Assembly (NCBI RefSeq): GCF_003182135.1
Contig: NZ_QGTL01000002.1
Location: 62,001 to 126,000, forward strand
Origin: Nocardia neocaledoniensis
Lineage (GTDB): Bacteria > Actinomycetota > Actinomycetes > Mycobacteriales > Mycobacteriaceae
DNA length: 64,000 nucleotides
Direction of reading: 5' to 3'
The notes under the pieces were generated by a model that had not been told where the DNA came from, ran no database searches, and saw only the letters and a program-made list of their open reading frames with translations. Shown here in pieces: positions 40,168 to 51,912 of the stretch (the first letter of the stretch is position 1; every line of letters starts with the position of its first letter). Both the position numbers and the translations under genes were made by a program.

Positions 40168-41822
40168 GCGGGCGCCGGTGGGTGCGCGCCGCGGGCACGT
40201 CACTGCGGCAGCTCACCGTCATGCAGCGGGCCGGACTCATCGACCTCCGCCGACCGGACGAGCTGGTCCGGACCGCCCGCACCATGCGCTCGCTCGGCCC
40301 GATCGCCGGGGGGATTCGCACCTCGGCGCGCCGGGCACCGGAGCGGATCGCTCTCATCGACGGCACGGTCCGGGTGAGCTACGGGGAACTGGACCGGCAC
40401 ACCGACGCGATCGCGGCGCGCTGGTACGCCGAGGGGTTGCGCGCGCGGGACACGATCGGCGTCCTCGCGCCCGACGGGCTGGCATTGGTCGAAACCATCG
40501 CCGCCGCAGCCAAACTCGGCAGCAGGCTGGTGCTGCTCAACACCGGATTCGGGGCGGCGCAATTGCGTGACGTGCTGGCCCGCGAGCAGGTCGGCGCGCT
40601 CGTGCTCGATCCAGGGCTCGCCGTGCTCGCGACGGATCTGCCGGCGGGAATCACCCTGCTCGACCCCAGCCCGTCACCGCCGACCGACAGCACTCTGTCC
40701 GATTCACGCACCGCCACGGACCCTGCGCGCGGTGACCACAAGCACGCGATCGGGCTCGGGCGATTCGCAGCGAGCGGCGCACGGCTCCCCGATCCGGTGC
40801 GGCAGGGCGGCTTCGTCCTGCTCACCGGCGGGACGACCGGCACGCCGAAGGGCGCACCGCGCAGGGTCGAATCACCTTTGGCCGGTGCGCAATTCGTCGA
40901 TCGGGTGCCGTTGCGACGAGGCCAGACGGTGCTGCTGTGCGCGCCGCTGTTCCACGGCACCGCCCTCTCGCAGTTCATCCTCGCGCTGAATCTCGGGTCG
41001 ACGGTCGTGCTGCACGGCAAGTTCGACGCGGCCCGGGCGCTCGCCCAGCTCGCCGAGCATCACGCCGAGATGATCGTCCTGGTCCCGACGATGCTGCGCC
41101 GCATCCTCGATCTCGGTCCGGGAGTACTGACCGCCGCCGACACCAGCGCCCTGCGCATCGTGTTCACGGCCGGCGCGGCGCTGCCGTCGGCGCTCGGGAC
41201 GCGGGCGATCGAGACGTTCGGCCCGGTGCTCTACAACTTCTACGGCTGCACCGAGACCGGCACCGCCACCATCGCCACACCCGCTGACTGGCTCGCCGCG
41301 CCGGGCACCGTCGGCCGAGCACCGGTCGGGATCACCGTGGCGCTCTTCGACGGTGACACGCCCGTCATCGAACCGGAGCGAATCGGGACCGTCCATGTCG
41401 GCAACTCGATCGCTTTCCAGGGGTACTCCGGCGGCGGCTCCAAGCAGGTCCGCGGTGGGCTGATGAGCACGGGCGATCTGGGCCACTTCGACAGCGGCGG
41501 GCGGCTTTTCATCGACGGACGCGACGACGACATGATCGTCTCCGGCGGCGAGAACGTCTTCCCCGGCGAGGTCGAGGACCTGCTCTACCGGCATCCGGCC
41601 GTCACCGAGGCCGCGGTGATCGGTGTTCCCGACGAGGAGTTCGGCCAGCGCTTGGCGGCCTTCGTGGTCCGCGCGGCCGACCTCGACGCCGACGCGGTGC
41701 GCACCTATGTGAAGGCGCATCTGGCGCGGTTCAAGGCACCGCGCGACGTGGTGTTCGTCGACGAACTGCCGCGCACGCCGACCGGCAAGATCGATCGCCG
41801 CGGACTGGCGGCCCTGCGCTGA
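40161..41822 (+). CDS. AMP-binding acyl-CoA synthetase (FadD-like)
   Basis: This 553-aa adenylate-forming enzyme has the P-loop LLTGGTTGTPKGAPR (about residues 217-231), the A5-like FYGCTETGTATIA, the hinge STGDLGHFDSGGRLFIDGRDDD and the C-terminal lysine motif TPTGKIDR. It should activate a fatty or other carboxylic acid as acyl-AMP and transfer it to CoA, or possibly to a carrier protein. A 45-residue polar insert (PSPPTDSTLSDSRTATDPAR...) precedes the P-loop. The ATG at 40161 overlaps the lipase stop by 7 bases, so the two are coupled and probably under the same TetR. A role in capping an NRPS product cannot be excluded. Confidence 0.88.
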   Translation: MLSGRRWVRAAGTSLRQLTVMQRAGLIDLRRPDELVRTARTMRSLGPIAGGIRTSARRAPERIALIDGTVRVSYGELDRHTDAIAARWYAEGLRARDTIGVLAPDGLALVETIAAAAKLGSRLVLLNTGFGAAQLRDVLAREQVGALVLDPGLAVLATDLPAGITLLDPSPSPPTDSTLSDSRTATDPARGDHKHAIGLGRFAASGARLPDPVRQGGFVLLTGGTTGTPKGAPRRVESPLAGAQFVDRVPLRRGQTVLLCAPLFHGTALSQFILALNLGSTVVLHGKFDAARALAQLAEHHAEMIVLVPTMLRRILDLGPGVLTAADTSALRIVFTAGAALPSALGTRAIETFGPVLYNFYGCTETGTATIATPADWLAAPGTVGRAPVGITVALFDGDTPVIEPERIGTVHVGNSIAFQGYSGGGSKQVRGGLMSTGDLGHFDSGGRLFIDGRDDDMIVSGGENVFPGEVEDLLYRHPAVTEAAVIGVPDEEFGQRLAAFVVRAADLDADAVRTYVKAHLARFKAPRDVVFVDELPRTPTGKIDRRGLAALR

Positions 41823-41825
41823 GAT

Positions 41826-41854
41826 GGTGGCGGCGGCGAGGGGTCGTCGCCACC
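41826..41854. terminator. Bidirectional hairpin between converging acyl-CoA ligase and NRPS2
   Basis: GGTGGCG (41826-41832) pairs with CGCCACC (41848-41854) in the 33-base gap between the two converging genes. There is no T-run. It is the only terminator-like element there. Confidence 0.5.
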
Positions 41855-41855
41855 G

Positions 41856-44800
41856 TCACCCGACGTCGGTGCCCTCGGCCGCACGATGGTCCACCGACGC
41901 GTGGGCTCGACGGGGACGCCCGTCGAGCGCCTCGGCCAGCGCGGGCCCGATCGTGCTCAGCGCGCGGGTGCCGGTGATGTTCCAGTGGGTGGCGTCGACC
42001 GGCACGTCGCGGATGTCACCGGCGATGTGGTCGCGCCAGGCGACGGCCACCCGGCCTTCGCCGCGGTCGTCGCGGTCGGCGGTGAAGAACAGCAGGTCGC
42101 CGTCGTAGACGCGGGGGCGGTGGGCCGCGCCGATCACCTGCGTGTGCAGGATGCCCGCGAAGAGCCGGTGCACCCGCTCCTCGGTCAGTTCCTCGAACGG
42201 GCCGGGCAGGCTCGACACCAGCGTGACCGCGTCGGCCGGCGTGAATTCGGTGACCGGAGTGGCGAGTTCGTGTTCGGTGCCGAACTGGCCGAGCAGGTCG
42301 CCCACCGTCACCGGATCCTCACTGCGGTAGCCGACGTCGCCGACGAAGGAATCCAGCATGGCCAGCACCTCCACCCGCTCCCCCAGGTCCCGCAGCCGGA
42401 CCGCCATGGCGTGCGCGATCACCCCGCCGACGCACCAGCCGAGCAGCCGGTACGGTCCGTGCGGCTGGACGGCGCGGATCCTCGTCACGTAGTCGGCGGC
42501 CATGGCCTCGATCGACTCGGGGTGCGCGGTGTCCTCGGCGATGGCGGGCGACTGCAGGCCATAGATCGGGCAGGACAGTTCGGCGGACAGACCGGCGAAG
42601 CTCCAGGCCAGGCCGACCACGGGGTGCACGCAGAACAGCGGCGCGCCGCGGCCGCGGCCGCGCAGGGTGAGCACCGGCGCCAGTGCGGATTCCGCGGCTC
42701 CCTCGCCGACCCGGCGGGCCAGTTCGGCCGGGGTCGGGTCGCTGAACAGCCAGGCGAGGGCGACGTCGGCCGACAGTTCCGCGCGCAGGCGGGACACCAC
42801 CCGGGTCGCCAGGATCGAGTTGCCGCCGAGATCGAAGAAGGAGTCGTCCGCGCCGACCCGGCCGGCGCCGAGGAGTTCGGCGAAGACCGCCGCGATCGTC
42901 TGCTCGGTGGCTCCCTCGGGCTCCCGGTACGCGCGGCCGGAGCCGAACTCGGGAGCCGGCAGCGAGGCGAGCGCCAGCTTTCCGTTCGGCGTCAGCGGCA
43001 GGGCGTCGATCACCATCACAGCGGCGGGAATCTGGTACTCGGGCAGCATGTTTCGCAGTCGGGCACGGACGGCGGCAGCCGTGATCTCGGCGCCCCTCGC
43101 CGCCACCACGTAACCGACGAGCTGCTGCCCCCTCGCCGGATCGTCGCGCACGACCACCACCGCCGCGGCGACACCGGCGCACTTCAGCAGCGCCACTTCG
43201 ATTTCCGCGGGCTCGATGCGGTAGCCGCGAATCTTCACCTGCCGGTCCGCGCGACCGAAGTGCTCGAGTCCACCCTCGCGATTCCAGCGGCCGAGATCAC
43301 CCGAGCGGTAGAGAACGCGGCCCACGGCACGGGGGTCCGCGACGAACCGGGTGGCGGTGAGCCCGGGCCGATGCAGGTAGCCACGGGTGACCTGCATTCC
43401 GCCGATATAGATTTCGCCCACGACACCGGTCGGCACGGGATGCAGCCGGGCGTCGAGCACCTCGACGGTGAGCCCGTCGAGCGGTCGGCCGATCGGGCTC
43501 CCGGCCCGGTGATGTTCGCCGTCGGTGATCGCGGTGTGTGTGACGTGCACCGTGGTCTCGGTGATGCCGTACATGTTCACCAGCCGAGGCCCATCGGACC
43601 CGTGCCGGTCGAGCCAGGAGGTGAGCCGGCGCGGATCCAGCGGCTCACCGCCGAACACGATGCGGCGCAGAGGCGGTGGGGCGTACTCGGCCGGCGGGCC
43701 ATGAGCGGGCTCCGGCTCGCCCCGGACCTCCGGAACTCGCCCGGCGCCCTGCGTCGCCCGCGGCGGGATCCGCCGCGCGCTCGACGTCTCCTGATCCGCA
43801 CGGCCCCGCGCGACGCGTTCGTTCGTCGTCGCCAGCGCGTCCGCCTCGTCCAGACCGGCGAAAGCGGACGGCGTCTGGCCCAGCACCGAAACCTGTTCGC
43901 GGCCGAGCATTTCACGCAGCCGCTCGGGTGACCGCGCGGTCTCGCGATCGACCACCACCAGCGCGGCGCCGGTGGTGAGCGCGCCCCACATCTCCCAGAC
44001 GGCGAAATCGAACGCGGCCGAATGGAACAGCGCCCAGACATCGCCGGCGCGGGTGGTCAGTGCCCGCCGGGACCGCTCCAGCAGCGCGACGATCTGACGA
44101 TGCTCGACCGCGACACCTTTCGGCGCGCCGGTGGACCCGGAGGTGTAGATCACGTACGCGACGTTCTCCGCACGAACCGGGGCGTGGCGGACCCGATCGG
44201 ACAGCCCGACGGCGGCGCCCTCGCACCGTTCGGCCAGTCCGCCACCGGCGACCGGGCGCACGACCAGCCCGTCCTCGATCACGCGCACCGGCCGCGCGTC
44301 GGCCAGCAGGTAGTCGATCCGCTCGCGTGGCGACTCCGGGTCGATGGGCACATAGGCCGCGCCGCTACGGATCACCGCGAGAACGGCCACGATCAGCTCG
44401 GCCGAGCGGCCGACGCGGACCGCGACTCGTCGCTCGGGGCCGGCTCCCGCCGCCACGAGCCGCCGGGCCAGGACCGCGCTGCGGTCGTCGAGTTCCCGGT
44501 AGGTCAGCGTGGTCGTCCCGGCGCGGACAGCCGTCGCGGACGCGTGCCGGTGTGCCGCGACGTCGAACAGGTCGTTCAGCGTACGGTGGTCGCGGCGGTC
44601 GGCGGGGGGCGCCGCCGGGGCGCTCGCATCGGTCAGGTCGATGTCACCGACCGTCGCGGCAGGGTCGGCGGCGACCGCGCCGGCGAGGCGCTCGAGAGTG
44701 TGGGCGAACAGCTCGATCGTCGCGCGGTCGAACAGGTCGGTCGCGTAGGTGAACGCCAGCGCGATGGTGTCGGCGGCTGGTTCCGACATCGTCAGCTGGA

Positions 44801-47714
44801 GGTCGAATTTCGCGGGGGTGAGCGAGGATTCGACGGGTTCGACGGCCAGACCGGCCGTTGCCGTGTCGACGGCGGCGGCCGCGGTGAGCACCACCTGGAA
44901 CAGCGGATGGTAGGCGCGGGTGCGCGGCGGATCAATCGCCTCCACGACGCGCTCGAACGGCAGATCGGCATTGGCCAGCGCACCCAGGTCGATGTCGCGG
45001 ACGCGGGTGAGCACGCCGGTGAAGGAATCGGCGGGGTCGACGGTCGTGCGGAGCACGACCATGTTGACGAACATGCCGACCAGGTCGTCCAGCTCCGGCC
45101 CGCCGCGACCGGCCACCGGAGTGCCGATGGCGATATCGCCTCCCGCGCCCGAACGAGCCAGTGCCACAGCGAGAATCGCGTGCACCACCATGAACTGGGT
45201 CGCGCCGTGCGCCACCGCGAGCCGCCGCAGCGCCGACGCGAGTTCAGGGCCGAGTTCGAGGGTGACGACCGCGCCCACGCCCGACGCGACAGCCGGAAGG
45301 GGCCGGTCGACGGGAAGGTCGATCCGGGGCGCGAGCCCGGCGAGCCGGGCCCGCCAGTACCGTAGCTGACTGTCGAATTCCGCCGCGCCGGCCTGACCGG
45401 TGAGCCAGTCCTGCTGTGCCAGTGCGTAATCGGCGTAGGCGGCGGGCAGCGGCGCGAAGTCGGGCAGACCGCCGTGTCGCCGCGCCGCGTACGCGCCGAA
45501 CAGGTCGCGCGCCAGCGGGCCCAGCGACCAGCCGTCGGCACTGATGTGGTGGACGACGAGGGCCAGCACGTGCTCGTCCGAACCGATCGCGAACAGCCTG
45601 GCCCGCAGCGGTGGCTCCGACGTGAGATCGAAACCCACGCTGCCGAATTCGGCCAGCGCGGGGTCCAGCCCAGCCGGGTCCACCATGACCCGATCGAGCG
45701 CGCCGCGCGCCCCGTCGATCGGCAGCACACGCTGGACACCGATGCCGTCGACCTCGGGGTACAGCGTGCGCAGCGGCTCGTGCCGCTCGATCACGTCGTC
45801 GAGGGCGGCCCGCAGCGCCGCGACCGACAGCGGACCACGCACGCGCACCGCCAAGGCGATGTTGTCCGCAGGCGACCGGTGGTCGATCCGGTTGAGCACC
45901 CACAGGCGCCGCTGGGCGGGAGCCAGCGGCAGGGCCGCCGGACGTTCGCGCCGCGTCACCGGTGGTCGCGGCGCCGTCCGCGAGAGCGTGCGCACCGTGG
46001 CGGCCAGCCGAGCCACGGTCGGCGCGTCGAAGACCGCGCGCACCGGGACGTGCTTGCTCGTCGCGGCGCCCAGCCGCGCCCCGAGCTGGGCCGCGAGCAG
46101 CGAGTTCCCGCCGAGGGCGAAGAAGTCGTCGTGCGCGCCGACCGGGGTACCGAGGAGTCCGGCCATGACCGTGCTCACCAGGCGTTCGACCGCGTCGGCC
46201 GGCTCGGCGCCGCGCCCGGTGGCGAAGGTGGGAGCGGGCAGGGCGGCCCGGTCGACCTTGCCGACCGGGGTCAACGGCAACTCGTCGAGCACGACCACGG
46301 TCGCGGGCACCGCGTGCGCGGCGAGCCGCTCGCGGGCGAAGGCCAGTACGCGGGGGATGTCCACCGTGTGTCCCGGTTCGGCGGTCACATAGCTCACCGG
46401 AACCAGCGCGCCCGCCGGATTGCGGCAGCCGGTCGTCACCGCGGCACGGATGTCGGCGTGCGCTGTCAGCACGGCGTCGATCTCGCCGGGCTCCAACCGG
46501 ATGCCGAGGACCTTGAGCTGAAAGTCCGTGCGGCCGAGGAACTCCAGATTGCCCTCGGCGTCGGAGCGGACGAGGTCGCCGGTGCGGTACCTGCGCGTCC
46601 CGGACGGCCCGGCGACGAACCGCGCCGCCGTCGCGCCCGGAGCGCGCCGATAGCCGCGTGCCACGCCCGGCCCCGACAGGTACAGCTCGCCGGGCGCGCC
46701 CGCGGGCACCGGGCGCAGGCGCTCGTCGAGGACCTGTGCCGTCCAGCCGTCGAACGCCGCGCCCAGCGCGACCGGCGCACCGGCGACCAAGCGCCGGGCG
46801 GTGACGAAGACCGTCGTCTCCGTCGGTCCGTAGCCGTTCACGTAGGTCCGGCCCGGCGCCCACCGCGCGATCAGCGCCGGATCCGAAGCGTCGCCACCGA
46901 CCATCAGCCCGCGCAGTGTGGTGTGCCTGCGCGGGTCGAGGGTCGCGAGCACGGCGGGCGTGATGATCGCGTGCGTCACCGCCTGCCCGGCGATGAGCTC
47001 GTCGAGTTCGGCGCCGCCGGTGATCTCCGGCGGCACGATCACCAGCGTCGCGCCGTGCGCGAAGGCCAGCAGGAGTTCGTTGACGAACAGGTCGAAGCCC
47101 GGCGAGGCGATCTGCAACACGCGCGCGTCGTCGAGTGGTCCGAGCGCGGCCGACACCTCGGCGAGCAGTGTGCCGAGCCCACGATGAGTCACCGCCACGG
47201 CCTTCGGCGCGCCGGTCGAACCGGAGGTGTAGATCACGTAGGCGAGCTGGTCGAGACGGGCCGGGGCCAGCCGGTCGGCATCGGTGAGCGGTGCCGGATC
47301 GTGCTCGGCGCAGCGGCGCAGGAGTTCCTCGTCGTCGAGCACGATCCAGGTGATCCAGCTCGGCAGCCCGGGCAGCACGGCCCTGGTGGTGATGCCGATC
47401 CGGGCGCCCGCCTCGGCCAGCAGCTGCCCGCGCCTGCTCGGCGGCTGCCGCAGGTCGACCGGGAGGAACGCGGCGCCGGTCGCGGCGACAGCCCACACCG
47501 CGCGCACCAGCTCCACCGATCGCGGCACCGCCACCAGCACCACGGTCTCCGGCCCGGCCCCCCGCGCCACCAGCTCGCGTGCGAGCCGGTGCGCGGTGTC
47601 GGCGAGCGCCCCATAGCTCCAGCTGCGCCCGCCGTCCACCACGGCGACGCGCTCCCCCGCCCCACCTCGACCGAGGAGCTCACCGAACGTGCCAAGCTGC
47701 CGGATCGCGGTCAT
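41856..47714 (-). CDS. Two-module nonribosomal peptide synthetase with cysteine-type thioesterase (A-T-C-A-T-TE)
   Basis: This 1952-aa synthetase starts directly with an adenylation domain. Domains: A1 (YTSGSTG at 162), T1 (serine 538, GGNS), C (HHISADG at 722), A2 (YTSGSTG at 1190), T2 (serine 1633, GGNS), TE. The thioesterase elbow reads LLGWCVGG, with cysteine 1761 where serine is usual; the histidine is in ATHWNI (1910). Codes read by hand are DLNIMGGVFK (A1, unknown) and DFWGVGMVHK (A2, close to the threonine code DFWNIGMVHK). A2 carries an insert of roughly 45 residues rich in Arg, Pro and Glu between its FDFAVWEM and FGGE motifs. The ATG at 47712-47714 is 79 bp after an alpha/beta hydrolase gene, likely the same operon. 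No epimerase or starter C domain. Confidence 0.95.
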   Translation of the reverse strand: MTAIRQLGTFGELLGRGGAGERVAVVDGGRSWSYGALADTAHRLARELVARGAGPETVVLVAVPRSVELVRAVWAVAATGAAFLPVDLRQPPSRRGQLLAEAGARIGITTRAVLPGLPSWITWIVLDDEELLRRCAEHDPAPLTDADRLAPARLDQLAYVIYTSGSTGAPKAVAVTHRGLGTLLAEVSAALGPLDDARVLQIASPGFDLFVNELLLAFAHGATLVIVPPEITGGAELDELIAGQAVTHAIITPAVLATLDPRRHTTLRGLMVGGDASDPALIARWAPGRTYVNGYGPTETTVFVTARRLVAGAPVALGAAFDGWTAQVLDERLRPVPAGAPGELYLSGPGVARGYRRAPGATAARFVAGPSGTRRYRTGDLVRSDAEGNLEFLGRTDFQLKVLGIRLEPGEIDAVLTAHADIRAAVTTGCRNPAGALVPVSYVTAEPGHTVDIPRVLAFARERLAAHAVPATVVVLDELPLTPVGKVDRAALPAPTFATGRGAEPADAVERLVSTVMAGLLGTPVGAHDDFFALGGNSLLAAQLGARLGAATSKHVPVRAVFDAPTVARLAATVRTLSRTAPRPPVTRRERPAALPLAPAQRRLWVLNRIDHRSPADNIALAVRVRGPLSVAALRAALDDVIERHEPLRTLYPEVDGIGVQRVLPIDGARGALDRVMVDPAGLDPALAEFGSVGFDLTSEPPLRARLFAIGSDEHVLALVVHHISADGWSLGPLARDLFGAYAARRHGGLPDFAPLPAAYADYALAQQDWLTGQAGAAEFDSQLRYWRARLAGLAPRIDLPVDRPLPAVASGVGAVVTLELGPELASALRRLAVAHGATQFMVVHAILAVALARSGAGGDIAIGTPVAGRGGPELDDLVGMFVNMVVLRTTVDPADSFTGVLTRVRDIDLGALANADLPFERVVEAIDPPRTRAYHPLFQVVLTAAAAVDTATAGLAVEPVESSLTPAKFDLQLTMSEPAADTIALAFTYATDLFDRATIELFAHTLERLAGAVAADPAATVGDIDLTDASAPAAPPADRRDHRTLNDLFDVAAHRHASATAVRAGTTTLTYRELDDRSAVLARRLVAAGAGPERRVAVRVGRSAELIVAVLAVIRSGAAYVPIDPESPRERIDYLLADARPVRVIEDGLVVRPVAGGGLAERCEGAAVGLSDRVRHAPVRAENVAYVIYTSGSTGAPKGVAVEHRQIVALLERSRRALTTRAGDVWALFHSAAFDFAVWEMWGALTTGAALVVVDRETARSPERLREMLGREQVSVLGQTPSAFAGLDEADALATTNERVARGRADQETSSARRIPPRATQGAGRVPEVRGEPEPAHGPPAEYAPPPLRRIVFGGEPLDPRRLTSWLDRHGSDGPRLVNMYGITETTVHVTHTAITDGEHHRAGSPIGRPLDGLTVEVLDARLHPVPTGVVGEIYIGGMQVTRGYLHRPGLTATRFVADPRAVGRVLYRSGDLGRWNREGGLEHFGRADRQVKIRGYRIEPAEIEVALLKCAGVAAAVVVVRDDPARGQQLVGYVVAARGAEITAAAVRARLRNMLPEYQIPAAVMVIDALPLTPNGKLALASLPAPEFGSGRAYREPEGATEQTIAAVFAELLGAGRVGADDSFFDLGGNSILATRVVSRLRAELSADVALAWLFSDPTPAELARRVGEGAAESALAPVLTLRGRGRGAPLFCVHPVVGLAWSFAGLSAELSCPIYGLQSPAIAEDTAHPESIEAMAADYVTRIRAVQPHGPYRLLGWCVGGVIAHAMAVRLRDLGERVEVLAMLDSFVGDVGYRSEDPVTVGDLLGQFGTEHELATPVTEFTPADAVTLVSSLPGPFEELTEERVHRLFAGILHTQVIGAAHRPRVYDGDLLFFTADRDDRGEGRVAVAWRDHIAGDIRDVPVDATHWNITGTRALSTIGPALAEALDGRPRRAHASVDHRAAEGTDVG

Positions 47715-47793
47715 CCACCGATTAGACCGACAACCCCCCACTTCCGAAAAGCCCGATTTCCATGGGCAACCGCCGACAGCGCGCGGGCGGCGT

Positions 47794-48489
47794 TCAGTCC
47801 GCGCTGCCCCTGATCGCCTCCTCGATCAAGTCGACGACCGGCCCCGGCTGCGACGCCAGGGAGGCGTGGCTCGCCGCGAGTTCCACGATCTTGCGCGGGT
47901 TCATCCGCTCGGCCATGCGGCGCTCGTTGTCCGGATGGATCATCCGGTCCTCCGTCGAGACCTGGTACCAGGTGGGCTTCGCCTTCCAGGCGGGCGCGGT
48001 CACCGTGTCGCCGAAGGTCGAGCCGAGCGGGGCCTTCTGCGTCACCGCCATCACCAGCGCCTCGTCGGCGGTCAGGTCCTGGCAGAAGCTGTCGTGGAAC
48101 TCGTCCCGCGCGATCCACAGGTAGCCGTCCGAATCCGGGGCGATCGCGGCGACCGCGGCGGGCGGCTGCTGCTCGGTGATCGCGCCGGGGCTCTCCCCCG
48201 CGTCGGGCGCGAAGGCCGCGATGTAGACCAGTCCGACGACATTGGGCAGGTCACCGGCCTCGGTGATCACCGCGCCGCCGTAGGAGTGCCCGACGAGCAC
48301 GACCGGGCCGTCGACCTGGGCCACCATCTTCCGCGTGCGCTCGGCGTCGTCGGCCAGCGAGGTGAGCGGATTCTCCACCGCGCGCACCTGCGTGACACCG
48401 CGCCGGTTCAGCTCGACGATCACCTTCGACCAGTGGGCGGCGCCACCCCAGAAACCATGCACCAGAACGATTGTCGGCTCCACAGCCAT
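47794..48489 (-). CDS. Alpha/beta hydrolase
   Basis: This 231-aa protein begins TIVLVHGFWGGAAHWSKVI, has the nucleophile elbow VLVGHSYGGAVI (serine about residue 69) and ends with the histidine segment VELAASHASLASQPGPVVDLIEEAI. This is the compact esterase/hydrolase type common in actinomycetes. I chose the ATG at 48487-48489, preceded by GAGAAGG. It reads in the same direction as NRPS2 with 79 bp between, so it may tailor, release or hydrolyse the NRPS2 product. It is divergent from the frameshifted AraC gene. Confidence 0.85.
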   Translation of the reverse strand: MAVEPTIVLVHGFWGGAAHWSKVIVELNRRGVTQVRAVENPLTSLADDAERTRKMVAQVDGPVVLVGHSYGGAVITEAGDLPNVVGLVYIAAFAPDAGESPGAITEQQPPAAVAAIAPDSDGYLWIARDEFHDSFCQDLTADEALVMAVTQKAPLGSTFGDTVTAPAWKAKPTWYQVSTEDRMIHPDNERRMAERMNPRKIVELAASHASLASQPGPVVDLIEEAIRGSAD

Positions 48490-48521
48490 GAATGCCTTCT
48501 CTCGGGTCGGGTTCACCGCCG

Positions 48522-48550
48522 TTGACACGACGGACAAGAGCCACGATATT
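48522..48550 (+). promoter_or_regulatory. Consensus-like promoter before the AraC gene
   Basis: TTGACA (48522-48527), 17 bases, then GATATT (48545-48550), 20 bases before the ATG at 48571. It implies a very short leader for the regulator gene. Confidence 0.55.
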
Positions 48551-48570
48551 TGGATGATGAGGCAAATACC

Positions 48571-50852
<2,282 letters not shown>

Positions 50853-51896
50853 ATGCCGCGCCACGTCACCCGAGCCGCTGTTCCGCTGGCCCTGCCACAC
50901 GGGCCGAGGGCCGACACCGAGCAGTCGCCGGCACGGCGGCGCTTCGGGCGGAAAACCCCTGCGCGACAGCTCGTTCTGGCCGCCGCGGCCGTGGTGCTGG
51001 CCGGGTGCGGAACTGCCGAGTCGTCGCGCGCAGCCGAACCGCCCGCCTTGCCGCCGGTGTCGGCGGACTGGTGGCACACCGTTCCGCAGACCGACGAGCA
51101 GAAGGCCGAGGTCGCCGCGCGGGCCCGGCAGATCGATGTCTGTGCGCTGGTCCCGCGCTCGGAGCTGGCCGCGCTCGGCGAGGTGCGCACGGTCGACAAC
51201 GACCAAACCGATTCCTGCCGGGTCGCATTCGCGTCGAACGGAGCGGTGGACAAGCTGAGCTGGGCGTCGATGGTCCTGTTCGGCGATGTCCCGCGCTTCC
51301 CCGGCTACACCGAGACCCAGCTCGGTGATGTCTCGCTGTCGATCCTGCCCGGCGACGAGGCCGAGGGCGCCACCGAGAAGACCTGCAACGCCACCGCGCG
51401 GTTCCGCTCCGGCGCCGCTCTCTACTTCCAGACCACCACGCCGAGCGCGGTCGACGGGTGCGCACGGCTGACCGCGCTGGCCGGTGCCACGGTGCAGCGC
51501 TGGCTGACGGCGCCGCCGCAGGGCACCTCCCCCGATACGCGGCGCACGGCCCTGCACGGCGCCGACCCGTGTGCCGTGCGGGCCCGCCTCGACGGCACCG
51601 GCGACTTCGGTGTGCCGACCATCACCGGCTGCGGGTTCACCTACCGCGGCGCGGATGTCGTCATCTCGTACAAGCTGCTCGAGCGCGCTTTCCTGAGCAA
51701 GACCGAGCAGAACATCGACGGGCGGACCGTGTACGCGCGCGACACCAGCTTGGTCGCCGTCGTCGGCCCGGAGCTGCCGCCTGGCCCGACCGGCTTCGGC
51801 GGTAACGTGGTTCCGGTGGTCGACGTTTTCGCCGATACCGAGGATGTCGCGAAAGACGTGATGCGACAGCTTCTACCGCTGTTCCCCCCTGCCTGA
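50853..51896 (+). CDS. Lipoprotein, tandem paralogue 1 of 3
   Basis: This 347-aa protein has a long N-terminal stretch before the lipoprotein signal; the hydrophobic core RQLVLAAAAVVLAGC ends in the lipobox cysteine at about residue 52. The mature part shares with its two neighbours the landmarks RQIDVCALVPR, SCRVAF, PPQGTSPDT, GADPCAVRA and VVGPELPPGPT, all with conserved cysteines that could form disulphides. The repeated DxCALxPR and DPCAVR segments suggest two homologous halves, as in DUF3558-like lipoproteins, though I cannot confirm that family. ATG at 50853 follows GGGGGA. An outer-membrane-side or cell-wall role is likely; the function is unknown. Confidence 0.75.
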   Translation: MPRHVTRAAVPLALPHGPRADTEQSPARRRFGRKTPARQLVLAAAAVVLAGCGTAESSRAAEPPALPPVSADWWHTVPQTDEQKAEVAARARQIDVCALVPRSELAALGEVRTVDNDQTDSCRVAFASNGAVDKLSWASMVLFGDVPRFPGYTETQLGDVSLSILPGDEAEGATEKTCNATARFRSGAALYFQTTTPSAVDGCARLTALAGATVQRWLTAPPQGTSPDTRRTALHGADPCAVRARLDGTGDFGVPTITGCGFTYRGADVVISYKLLERAFLSKTEQNIDGRTVYARDTSLVAVVGPELPPGPTGFGGNVVPVVDVFADTEDVAKDVMRQLLPLFPPA

Positions 51897-51912
51897 TCCG
51901 AAGGGACCCGCC

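Noticed and set aside
43235..43860. NRPS2 second adenylation domain split into two genes by its insert
   Set aside because: The frame is continuous through the insert and core motifs lie on both sides in order, so it is one domain with an enlarged loop.
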